A stretch of 64,000 bases of DNA from Guillardia theta CCMP2712. Lineage: Eukaryota > Cryptophyceae > Pyrenomonadales > Geminigeraceae. A program made the position numbers and the translations under genes. Location of the stretch: the NCBI RefSeq assembly GCF_000315625.1, contig NW_005434663.1, positions 670,906 to 734,905 of the forward strand. The letters are read 5' to 3'. Below, one piece after another: positions 10,300 to 20,985 of the stretch (within the stretch, counting starts at the first letter, position 1; every line of letters starts with the position of its first letter). The notes below the pieces were generated by a model. That model saw only the letters and a program-made list of their open reading frames with translations. It was not told the origin of the DNA and ran no database searches.

Positions 10300-13200
10300 T
10301 CAGGGTTTCAAAACGCCCGAGAGCTTCATGGCAACCTTGACTGAGTTGTCCTCCACAGTCACGAAGAGCCTTTGACCGTCTGAAAGATTGATCCTCGGGA
10401 CCTGATCTTCGATGAATGACACCTTGAGACGCACTTGTCCCAGGTCGTGTCCCTGTAAGAACCACTCTCAGATGCATCCAGCACATCACTGCCTTACCAC
10501 TGCATCGTTCTCGTCACACAGATCGAACCATCTGTCTATCTCCTGCTCATGTTTCAGGTCATTACATTGGGAATCATATACAAACGGGCTGCTCCGCCAG
10601 TTGAAGGTGAGTTATCTCCAATTGGCCGAGGAAATCGTGATCTCCGACCAAATCATGGTCGAACACCTTAACTTGAACATGCGGTGGACTTCTCAGTCCA
10701 TAAAACGTAAACTTTTCGTTCCAAACCTGAGAGAGTTATTCCCCATCACTTTTCCCGATTGTGTTTCAAGAAACAGAGAAGATGCTTACAGGATTCAAAG
10801 TTTTCGGTCTGACTGACGTCTTCACCTCCAGAACCTCGTCATATCTCGACGTTCTTGAAATCTTTTGCGCTTCTGAAATCAAGATTTGAATTTTCTGCAA
10901 GAAGCATCTTAATTGTAGCAACACATGCTTGATCCTCACGTCAGGATAATCCGACTGCATCTCAGTAAAACGCCTTCTGGGGAGGGCCAGCAGGCTTGTG
11001 GCTCCTTCAGCTACAGCTGAGGCTTTGCTGGGCTGCCGCAGCATCAAGGCGATCTCTCCGATCACGTCGCCCTCCTCCAGCAAAGCGATCTCTTCCCCGT
11101 ACGCGTTGAGGTTGGACTCCTGCTCGTCGATGCTCGTACCAACATGCATGTGCAGCTTTAGACTCCCAGACAAGATCTGGTGGTCTGTGAGCAACACGAC
11201 AAGACGGAGGTGACATGTACCATGTACATGGAGCTGTAGTACTCTCCCTGGAGGAACAAATGTTGACGATCGGACAACTCGACTATATCCGACTTTGAAA
11301 CCACATACTCGAGCTGTTCGTCAAACAACTCGAACAGCTTCGCTTTCTTCTTGCGCATGAGCGCCAGTGCCTTGGAGTACAACGGATGGTCTGCTGACCT
11401 GAGATCCTGGAAACTTTGACCAGGTAGGCTACGAAAGAAGGTCAGGCTGGATCACGAGCGAGCGGCTGCCTGACCTCTCGAGCTCATCGGACTGGTTGGT
11501 GAGGTTGATGACGACGAACGGGTCTGAAGTTCCCGACGCGTCCGCGGCCAACAGCTGACGTGCCTGCAGCACTTCTATAACCTGCAAGCAGATCAGTAGC
11601 AGTTCCTCGAGTAGCGACTGCCACCAGAGTTCTCGGCATCATTGCGCTCCTGCTGTCAGGTCGTCTGTTCTGGATCTGCTCTTTTCTCTCGACCTTTCTC
11701 AGCACTTTGCTGGCCAGCAACCGCACTCGTGGCGAGCTGCTGGAAGCGAGCTGAATGAGCGTCTGAACCACCTACAAGTCGAGATGGAATCACGAGTACT
11801 GCGAGGTGCTGAAGATTGTGAAGGCGACAAGGGTGAGAGTTCGTACCAGTCTCGACGACTTTGTGAGTCTAGAGAGGACCATCAAAGTTTGACATACTAG
11901 AGTCTCATCGTCGCGCTCAAGGAGGGGAAGTAGCACCTGAATAGCCTGCAGATCAAAGAAGACAACCAGTGAGATACGAGCTATCATGGTTCAATTCATG
12001 TCCCTCTCACCAAAATGTTGATTGACGGGATTCCAAGCATTCCCAGAGCAAGGTGTTTTCTCAGAAGCTTTTGTTTACCTATCATGGATAGCAGGCTCCG
12101 TTCCATCTGGAAGAATTCGCTCGCAGGATCTTCAGTGCTCTGCAACGCATCTAGAAGGAACAAGGACAAGGGAACCGATTCATGTGTGACCTAGAAAGAG
12201 AACATCCTTCATGTCATTCATACAGACATGCTCAGAAACATCAAGTCAGCTACCTCTCCGTTGTCTGATTGCGACGTGTCTCCTTCCAGTGCTCCATGAT
12301 TCGACGTCGCATCTGCCGTGACGTCATCGGGAGTCTTGTTTTCATCATCGTCGAGTGTTCTCTTGCTCTCTGAGGTCGTCGACTGCTCTGCATTCGCGTC
12401 ACTCTCAGCATCCTCAGCTCTTGGCTGCTCGAGCTCGCGCAGCAGCATGGTATACTGCCACAAGCCAGCAGCCTCCTTCCTCAACCCTTCCGATGCTTGG
12501 TTGCCCTCAACAGCATGCCCCTGAACTTCAGCAATATCGCCTTGGGACAGCATGTCTGTGAGCTGAGAAACTGAAGTTTCTTCGGTTGCTTCATCTTCTG
12601 CTTCATCTTCTGCTTCATCTTCTGCTTCATCTTCTGCTTCATCTTCTGCTTCATCCTCGGCTACTTCACTTGTTTCCTCGATGGTATCAGGACCTTTGCG
12701 TTGCTCATTGTCTATCTCGGAGTTGATGGCTAACTCCAACTGCTCGTCAGACAGGGCCATGTCGTCGGCATGTTGAGCTAGGAGGGCGAGGAAGGGCGAG
12801 GGATCAGCCTCCTCGTGCACCTCCCAGTCCATCACCTCGGGGAAGATCACATCTGAGATGGAAGCGACGTCAGCAATCCGCCCGACGAGTCGACAAGAGG
12901 AGGCCTCCCATATCAGGCATCCGAACTTGTGCAACGTAGCGATGTATCCCCCGTCCTGCGAGAACTTGCAAGCAGCTGCTGGGTCGCTCGCGTCGCACAG
13001 GTGGTGAACTATCAGCGTCTCTGCGTTCCAGTCGAGCACTCGGACATGTACACCCCCGTCCGCGGCTTGCGAGATCAAGTTGGTCCCGTCGCGCGAGATT
13101 TCAACATGAACAACTTCCATTGAGTGGCTGGTGGTCGTTTGCAGGGCGATGCCATGGGCGATGGAGGGGTCGTAGAGTAGCACGCTTCCTTGCGCTGTCG

Positions 13201-16200
13201 ACACTGAGATCAATCTTCTTGTTGTACAGAAGGTGATGCCGCAGATGGTCGAATCGACTTTCCCGAGATTCAGCGCCATGTCTTGCGAGTTGAGGTCGAG
13301 GTGGAACAGGGTGCCGTCGACAGATCCCATCGCCAGAGTTTCTCCTTGAGCATCAAACTCACAGCAAACGATCGCAGAGTCATGGAACGCGATCGTCTCT
13401 GACTCCACGTACTGATGCATGTCCCAAAGTTTGATGGTGTTGTCACTGGAGCAGGAGACGAGCAATTGTTGACTGGCAGAGTAAGCAAGGTCGTAGATGA
13501 TACCTTGATGCTCCTCGAGTTGATGTCTCTGTTCGCCAGACTTGGCAGACCACACCCGAACAGTCTTATCGTAAGACCCTGAAACCACCTCGTCCCTTTG
13601 CTCCACCAGCACGCAAGCCGTCACCGCAGACTGATGGCCTAGGAAGGTGAGCTCGACTTGCCCTGTGACGATGTTCCACCTCCGCATGCTGCTGTCCCCC
13701 GACGCCGTGATGACTCGATCCTGATGGTAGAAGACTCCGTCCAGCACTTCCCCCTCATGCCCTTCCAGCCTGACGTCCAGCGCTCCTGACCCTGTGTTCC
13801 ACACGCAGGCGGTGAGGTCAGCAGAGGTCGTGAGGATCCTCGAGTTGTCCTTGGAGAAGCAGCAGTGCAGTATCGCCTCCCCGTGGCACTCGATCTCCCG
13901 CGCTACCCTCCCGGTCTTGTAGTCGTGCAGTCTGATCAGCCCGTCCGCCCCGCCCATCATGACCAGGTCGTCTCCCAACGAGTAGGTCACACTGAACACG
14001 CCGGAATGGTGGTCGAGTAGAACCCTCAGCAAGGGGTCGACGTTCTCGGTCTTGTTTGCGATCTCAAACCAGACGTCAGGCACGATGCAATGATCCTTGG
14101 CTGTCGGCTCGAGGATGTTGAGAGCGTCTTTCACAAGGCCATTGTCGCCATTTGCAGTGCTATTCACCGCACTTTGAAAGGTCTGCAAGGGTTCGATTTG
14201 CAAAAGAGATTTGTTCTTGAGAACGAATTCAAAATACATCGCAATGCAAGTATTCCTCGGATACAAGATGCTCCCAATCATAAGATCGTCGCAAAATTGA
14301 TTGATCAGGCCAGCAATGCAGGCCGCATGAATGAATGGAATGGTACATACCTCTCGCTCAAACCTCGTTTCCCCCATGTCTGCTTTCTTGACGTGTTCAT
14401 TCGATTTCGCGTACTTGGTTGCTCTTTCAACTGGATCTACCCCTGACCCTTCGAAGCCACCCAGGGCATAGATGTGATAAGGCAGCTCGCGCAGCTTCCT
14501 GACGTTCACCATGAATCGCTCGCCCACTCGCTGAAAGATGATGGGTTGCGCGTCTTCGACTTTCATGCTCCCCTCGTGATCCTCTTGTATGGTCGGATGA
14601 TTTGATTCATCACTTGCTGCTTGTCCGCTGAAGTAGAGGTACTCGATCTCATGAAAGAAGTTCCTCGTCTCGAGACTTGTCAAGTTGTATCGCCTGACGA
14701 CAAACTCAGTAGCCAAGGAGTTGTTGGTCTTGATGCAGGTGTAATTCTCAACCCAGAAGTCTCTCAGGAAGGGTCCAAGATCTCTGTGCTTCATGTCAGT
14801 GTGTGAAGGCAACTCTATCGACATCACCTCTGAAGCAGAAACGTCTGCATGGCGGGGAGGGACTGGACCTCTGGGCTGAAGCTCCCAAAGAATTCCTCCA
14901 TGGACTCGCTACAGAGAGACAAGATGTCAGCGAGCTCAGCCCTTGTGAGACCATCTCTAGCAAAGAGGATCGCAGAGAGAAAGTCAGTGACCAGCCTCTT
15001 CCCCCTCTTCTCTTCTACTCTCTCGATCATGTAGTTGTACATCCCATCGAACGAGGTTGGGAGCTTCAATTGAGTGTCAAAGGAGCGCCATGCAGAAGAA
15101 GCTTCAATGCACAGCGAGACGAAGAGGGGGAAGCAGGAGAGCGCTTTCTGCCCGACACTCTCGAAGCTTTGGACGGCATTCTTGATCGCTTCGTAGTGAT
15201 CAGGATGAACGTTTCTGTGCTGAACTTCCAGGTGGCGAGAAATCAAAGTCGAGGCATCAGATGATTTCAAAGGCTCGATCCTCATGAACACTTCTCCGGA
15301 ATACAAGTCGCTCAGGGCATCCAGACACTCCTTGGACGTGCTCCTGACCGTCACCACCACGCTGCTGTGCTGCGGCAGCGTCTTGGGCAACCAGGAGAGA
15401 GCCTCGGTGAAACCGAGGTAGCTCTCGAGCTCCTCAAGGGCATCGACCAAGACGGCTATCGGCTCCTCGGCAGACGCGTATTGTAAGAGCTTCAAGAACA
15501 GATCCCTCTGCTTCAAGACGTCGCCGGTCAGCCCCGCTAGAGTGTTGTCTTGCATGTAACCTGTGACTGAGCACAGCTGACGACAGAGGCCATGCAGCAG
15601 CTCTGAGGGGTTGAGGCGATGCAAGGAGGAACCAAGGAACCTGTAGATCACGCACGAGCCCTGGACCTGCTGCTTGAAACGAGAGCCTACCTGACTCAGC
15701 AGAGAGGTTTTGCCGACTCCAGGTTGTCCAATCACAAAGAGCGGTTGATTCTTCAGCCCCCACTTGCGCTGGTTTTCTCCTTTCATGTACTCCAGCAGCG
15801 TTTTGAGCTCCTTGGTCCTGCACTCAAAGCCAAGACAATGTTTGACTGCCATCTCCAATTCAACGGAGATGTCTTTGTAGCGAAGCTCGTTATCTTCAGT
15901 TCTCCTTACATCATGAGCGATTCTCTCATGCGTTATCGAAGCAATATCCTCTGCGAACAAGGAGAAGTGCTGATCTTCGTCTATCCCGATCTCATGCGGC
16001 TTTCGTTTCTTCCACCTGTAGGCGACAACTGCGGGCGACAGCTCCCAGCTCTGCCGGTCTTGTGAAGTCAGCATGGCAGTGGGGGTGCGCACACGGAGAA
16101 TGTCCATGCGCTCTTTGACAGAAGGGAAGACGCCTTTCAGCCGCCTCAGCAGCTCCGGTTGGGACATGAAGTAGTCCCTACAGGCCTCATGAGAGAGCGC

Positions 16201-19200
16201 AGCGAAGATTCCGAAGGAGCTGAAGGTTGTGACGGTGAAGGTCTTGGGGGTCTGAAACAGAAACGATTGTTCCCCCACAGCATCCCCTGCCTTGAGGAAC
16301 CCGGTGTTTTCATGGCCAGCGCCTGCCTGATGCAACAGGATCTGAAAGTCTCCTCGCAAGACGATGATCATGCAATGCTGACCATCTTGCTCGTTGGCGA
16401 TAATGTCTCCTCTCTTTGACCTCCTGATCCTGCAGCACGAGACCAGGAATTCCAGCTCTTCAGGGGAAAGCATCTTGAATAGGCTCGACTTCCGTTTGAA
16501 GATTGCTCTCCGCAAGCGGAATCGATGAACCTTCTCCTCCATCCCCTTTGTCGCATCACTTGCAGTTTCCTTCGCCAGCAGACTTTTCAGCAAGGACTTG
16601 TCCATCTCAAGGAGCGAACATCGCCTAGTCGCGGTCACGTTGTAGGCTCGTTCCTCATACGGCTGATAGACAGTCAGCCCGAGCAGTTCGCCTACCCTTT
16701 GACTTCTTTCAACCTCCAGCTGCTTGTCTGATTCATCCGAGTCGATCGTGATGCTGATTTCGCCGTCAATCAGCATGTAGACGCAGTCTCCGAAAGGTCC
16801 CCAGCCCCTGACGTCACTTTGAGACTCCTTCCATACCTCGCAAGATTCCTCCACCGTCACGAGCCATGCTTGCCGCAGGACCTTGTCAAACGCCTCAGCT
16901 CCGAGAGCAGCTGGGTTGAGTTGACTGGCTTCCAGGGCTGAGAACCAAGAGGCTTCGCTGATCTCACTCACTGTAAGCTTTCTTCGCTTGCAAACGGACT
17001 GGAAGGAAACCAGCTCTCTCTTGATCTCCCCACTCCTCCCTAACAACTCGCCGGAATCCTGGCAGTTCACTTGAAAGAGCATCGCGTCTGAAACCAAATC
17101 GACTTGATACTGCAGGTTGGCTTCTCCGAACAAATGCATCTCCCCAAAAGCAGACCCTTCCTCTATCAGGAAAGCTTGCTGATTGCCTTGAGAGTCGAGG
17201 TATGTCACTTTACACTTGCCAGATAGCAAGACGAAGAACGATCTTTCGATCTCAGATTGCAGAGGCAAAATTGAGAGCTCAGACTCTCGGATACTCGCCT
17301 CTATTGACGATTTTTCTATGATATTCTGCACATTGTTCAACCTTCGCTGTAAATTTTCAATTTTCATCAGAGCATCATTGAGTAGCTTTGATGTTTCCTC
17401 CAAATCAGTCGAGGCTCTATCTAGAATTCGCACTGAATCGGAGGATCCTATTTGAACCTTCTTCTTTGATCCGAGTTGACAGATTTGATAGAGCTCTGCA
17501 AGGCTCATGATCCTCAAGATCGTACTCCGACGAAACTTTAATGTTTGCATGACCCCGGCAACATCCTCATCTGCAGCCTCTAGTTTCTCTTCCAGTTGCA
17601 ACAAATCCTCATCGTTCACGTTGCTCTTGTTCGACAAATGATGGAATATCATTGCTTTCAGCTCTGACATGCTATACGGCAAATCTCTATTTACCTTCTG
17701 GTACACTTCCAAATACTCAGCTAAGCTGCTCTTTCCTAGCGAGATTGCATTGGATTCATCGTGATCCCACAGAAGAGCAAAACATTTTGATTTTGCTTCC
17801 TCCTCTCCCCTTGACAACAAACCTTCGAACGCTTCTACAAACTCCAATGTCTCCGTGAAATATTTACAATGCTGAATGTCACCAACCTGACTGCCCGCCC
17901 TTGACTTCTTGGCATCAAGGAGGAGTCCTTCAATCATCAGAAGAAACTCCTCAAAGTCAATGGTCCCACTCCCATCTTCATCGAAGTCTTTCAGGAACTC
18001 ACTGATCTCATTCTGCCCCAGATGAATTCCAAGCTGCTCGAAGGCAATGATCAGCTCTTCGCTGTCTATCAAACCTGAATTGTCTGAATCTATCTCATTG
18101 AACAATGCTTTCACCCTTCGTTTCATGCTCGAACTATCCAAGACTCCGAGCTTCCCTAGAATAGCATCTCTCATGATTTGTTTCTGCTTCCCAATGACCT
18201 GCTGCACACAAGCGTCATGAAACCCATCCTGCATCAGGTCGAAAGCCTTGGTCCACGCCTCATTCCCTTTGTCCCGCAACTGTGAAGATTTGCTTCTTCG
18301 GGAAGATCGATTCGAAGGGTCGACGAGGACGTAACAGCTGGGATCACTGTTTGTGTCCAGTCGAAACCATTCCAGCATTGCCTTTCTTCTCTTGACATTT
18401 TGTCCATGATCTCCCATTGTGAGAAGGATTGATTCGAAGTGCTGCTGATCTATCTTTCTGGGAAAGGCTTTTCCATTTGAAGAGCTTCCCAGCAAGCAGA
18501 TGTAGTCCATGCTGCAAGAGGCATCCTGGCAAAACAGTCGGAGATCAGAGCAATCCTCATGAAGCTCAAGGTTGAACTGATAGTTGTGAGATGGCGGCAA
18601 CAGATGCAGAGGATCAAAGATCTCTAACTCAAACCCCCACGATCGCGCTAGGGTTCTCAGCCCACGTTTCAGATGGCCGCAGATGAAGTTTCGTTCTTCC
18701 TCGTGCTCTTCCAAGGAAGAGCTGACGTATATGCAGATGACATGCTGCTTGACTTGTCTGCGGTACTGAAAGTCTCCTTTGAGAATAGGGTTAACATGAT
18801 TTACAAGACGATTCGCATTCTCTTCCTCCTCTTGTGAGATCGCCTGATCGAAGTCAGCTTTTAACTCTTCAGGGTTAGAGTTTGACTCGGATGCCAAAGA
18901 CACGAGCTCGTCTCCCACCATTGCAATCTGCTCGTCAATGTATCGAATCCAGTGCTCGTTCCCAGATGCATAGACTAACGCCTTTGTTTTCTGAAAATCT
19001 TCCTTCGCACGAAGGAAGTGAAAAGAAGCTTTTGAAAGTCTTCCTTGCTGTATCTTTTCTAACGCATCATTGAACAAAAGAGAAGCCTCTTCCAATTTCA
19101 TCAGCATCTGTTTCAGAGATGAGACTTCCTGGCATTTTCCAATCTCCGCACAATTTTCATACATCGTAAGACATTGATCTGCTGCAGAGAGCAGAGCAGC

Positions 19201-20643
19201 AACGCTAGTTTGCAATATTTGTATATCTTTCGAATGCACTCTAGCGTATATTGTCTGCAGTTGACTATTCGCATTTCGGAGAATTACCTCTTTTCTCTGC
19301 ATGGCAGTCTTTTTGCTCTGCAAGACATTTTGCGTCAAGTTCAAGTCAGATATTATGCTTGCCAATTGCGTTGCATCATTGTAATGATCGATGGACTGAG
19401 CCACCCTTTCTGAGTCCAACATTCTCTGACCCGACTGCATCACGTCATCTAACCTTGCCACCTTATGCAACCTCAAAGTTGTTGACACCGTGAACAACAA
19501 CCTCTCGATTCTCTCCGCCATTGTCTGTTCCCCGAGGCCGCTGATATTCCCTTTGATTGAGCGCAACATGTCAACGCACTCTTGGATGGATACCGCAGGC
19601 AACTCCTTGCACAGCTCAACAATGGCAGCAAGAGCCTTCAAGTACAGCAAGATGGCTTCTAGTCTGCTCAGACTCTGACTCTGAGTTGTTGCTTCCACTC
19701 CAGCTTCAGCAGCAGCCATCGGAGCAGGTACACGATGACTCATTCTGAAGTAAGAGAGTACCTTTACATGTGATCCGTTCGGACAATCTGAAAACAGGAT
19801 TGCAACAACTCCAGGGAATTTGATATTTGTGATTTGAAAGGGAATTCTTCGGCTCTGCTTGTAAAAGTACAGGGATCCTGCGTTCTCCTCATAGTCGAAC
19901 TCGAGGCCGAGGGTATCGCCAGTGTCCAGCCTCCAGGAAGAAGCGTCGATAGACATGAGAACAGTCTCGCCGTTGCAGAGGTCTCCATCACTCGAGAGAA
20001 AGAAGGCCCTGTCATTGAAGTCTTCTTCAAACCAGTAGTCCCCTACCTTGACCGATTCCCCGTCCACCACCCCAAAGAAGAATTCTACCTTGCTGTCCAG
20101 GACGAAGTTTCCTACCTGAATCTCGCAGTATACTCGTCCCTCCTCGAGTGGCTTCCCCAGAAAGATGCTACGAACAGCTGCTGCTTCAGCGCACTGAATC
20201 AAGTTCTCCTTCACCGACAGCGATACGTGCTTCGTCTGCTGTGACCAGGGTTGGAGGTTGGCGGGGGCAGGAGCGATGGGTGCGCTGCTTCCCCGATACT
20301 CCTGCAGGAACAGTTGGACGGAAGAGCTGACCAGTTGAAGCTGTGCGAGGAGAGAGTCAGAATCTATCCCGTGCAGAGACTTGTCGAACTCTCCTTGAAC
20401 TCGATCTAAAACCTTGATCGCCTCTGCTTCTTTTGATCCGATCGCTGACTGAAGCTCTGCAGCTTCTTCTTTCAGCTTCTGCAGCTCCCTCCTCCTGCTC
20501 TCTTCCTCCGCGTCTCTCGGCATCTTCTCCTCAGCTTCATCTAGCAGTACCAGCGTCTTGCCGACTTCGCCATCACTCAGCAGACCCTTCGCCTTTTGTA
20601 TGGCCTGATCCCAAGCCTTTCGCTTCGATTGACCGCCCCCCAT
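10300..20643 (-). CDS. Giant STAND-type NTPase with CNBD, EF-hand, WD40, ARM and C2 domains
   Basis: Twelve exons (20643-14828, 14783-12254, 12190-12011, 11945-11847, 11771-11694, 11649-11625, 11574-11475, 11398-11221, 11176-10790, 10726-10586, 10542-10498, 10452-10300) join without a frame break into about 3,243 residues. In order: MGGGQSKRK, a myristoylation motif; a SPRY-like domain (165-297); a long helical region; a DUF4062-like segment beginning IYVSSSLEEHEEERN (628-735); two canonical EF-hands (about 848-895); three CNBD-like domains (about 1130, 1280 and 1390-1495); a NACHT-type P-loop GQPGVGKTS (about 1638) with Walker B VLVDALEEL (about 1728); WD40 repeats (2190-2594); an acidic repeat; ARM repeats (2783-2901); then half a C2 domain, a fourth CNBD and the rest of the C2. 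The four CNBDs lack the usual cNMP-binding Arg. NACHT-WD40 proteins are signal-gated assembly switches; the ligand here is unknown. Lipid, calcium and C2 features suggest membrane action. Confidence 0.85.
12589..12655 (-). repeat. In-frame 12-bp tandem repeat encoding an acidic linker
   Basis: About five and a half copies of CTTCATCTTCTG (plus strand) encode repeated AEDE tetrapeptides between the WD40 propeller and the ARM region of the giant protein. Copies are almost identical at the DNA level, so the expansion is recent and length polymorphism is likely. Confidence 0.9.
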
Positions 20644-20985
20644 GCTTCTTCAATCGCCTCTTACAGATGCTTTCCTCTCACCTTCTCCAGTCATCCGGCA
20701 TGCTCGTCCATGTCGCGTCCTCAGCCTCGCCCGGCATGGCGAATCTCCGTGTGTTCCCATCGTGTCGCACCTGTCGCTCCTGTTGCTCCTCCTGCCCGAC
20801 AAAGGAGGGCCGGGCTCTGAGGTGAACTAGCGCATGCTTTACTTTGAGGCGAGCCTGCAATCCGAACGCGACATGCGGCGATAGATGAGTCGGGCAGGCG
20901 AGGGCGGCAGCGGCATGATTGAGAAGAGGAGACGGTCAGAGCATGGTGACTCTCTCACTGCCTTGTCCCTCACTGCATAGCCAAC
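20644..20985. promoter_or_regulatory. Divergent promoter between giant NTPase and discoidin-type gene
   Basis: Only 342 bp separate the two start codons. The sequence is moderately GC-rich and lacks the GGCCCGGCC pattern of other divergent spacers. I see no other gene in it. Confidence 0.5.

Noticed and set aside
12218-14827. The WD40 region as an independent gene beginning near 14827
   Set aside because: A 44-bp intron (14784-14827) joins it in frame to the NTPase exon, and the last exons continue in frame to 10300.
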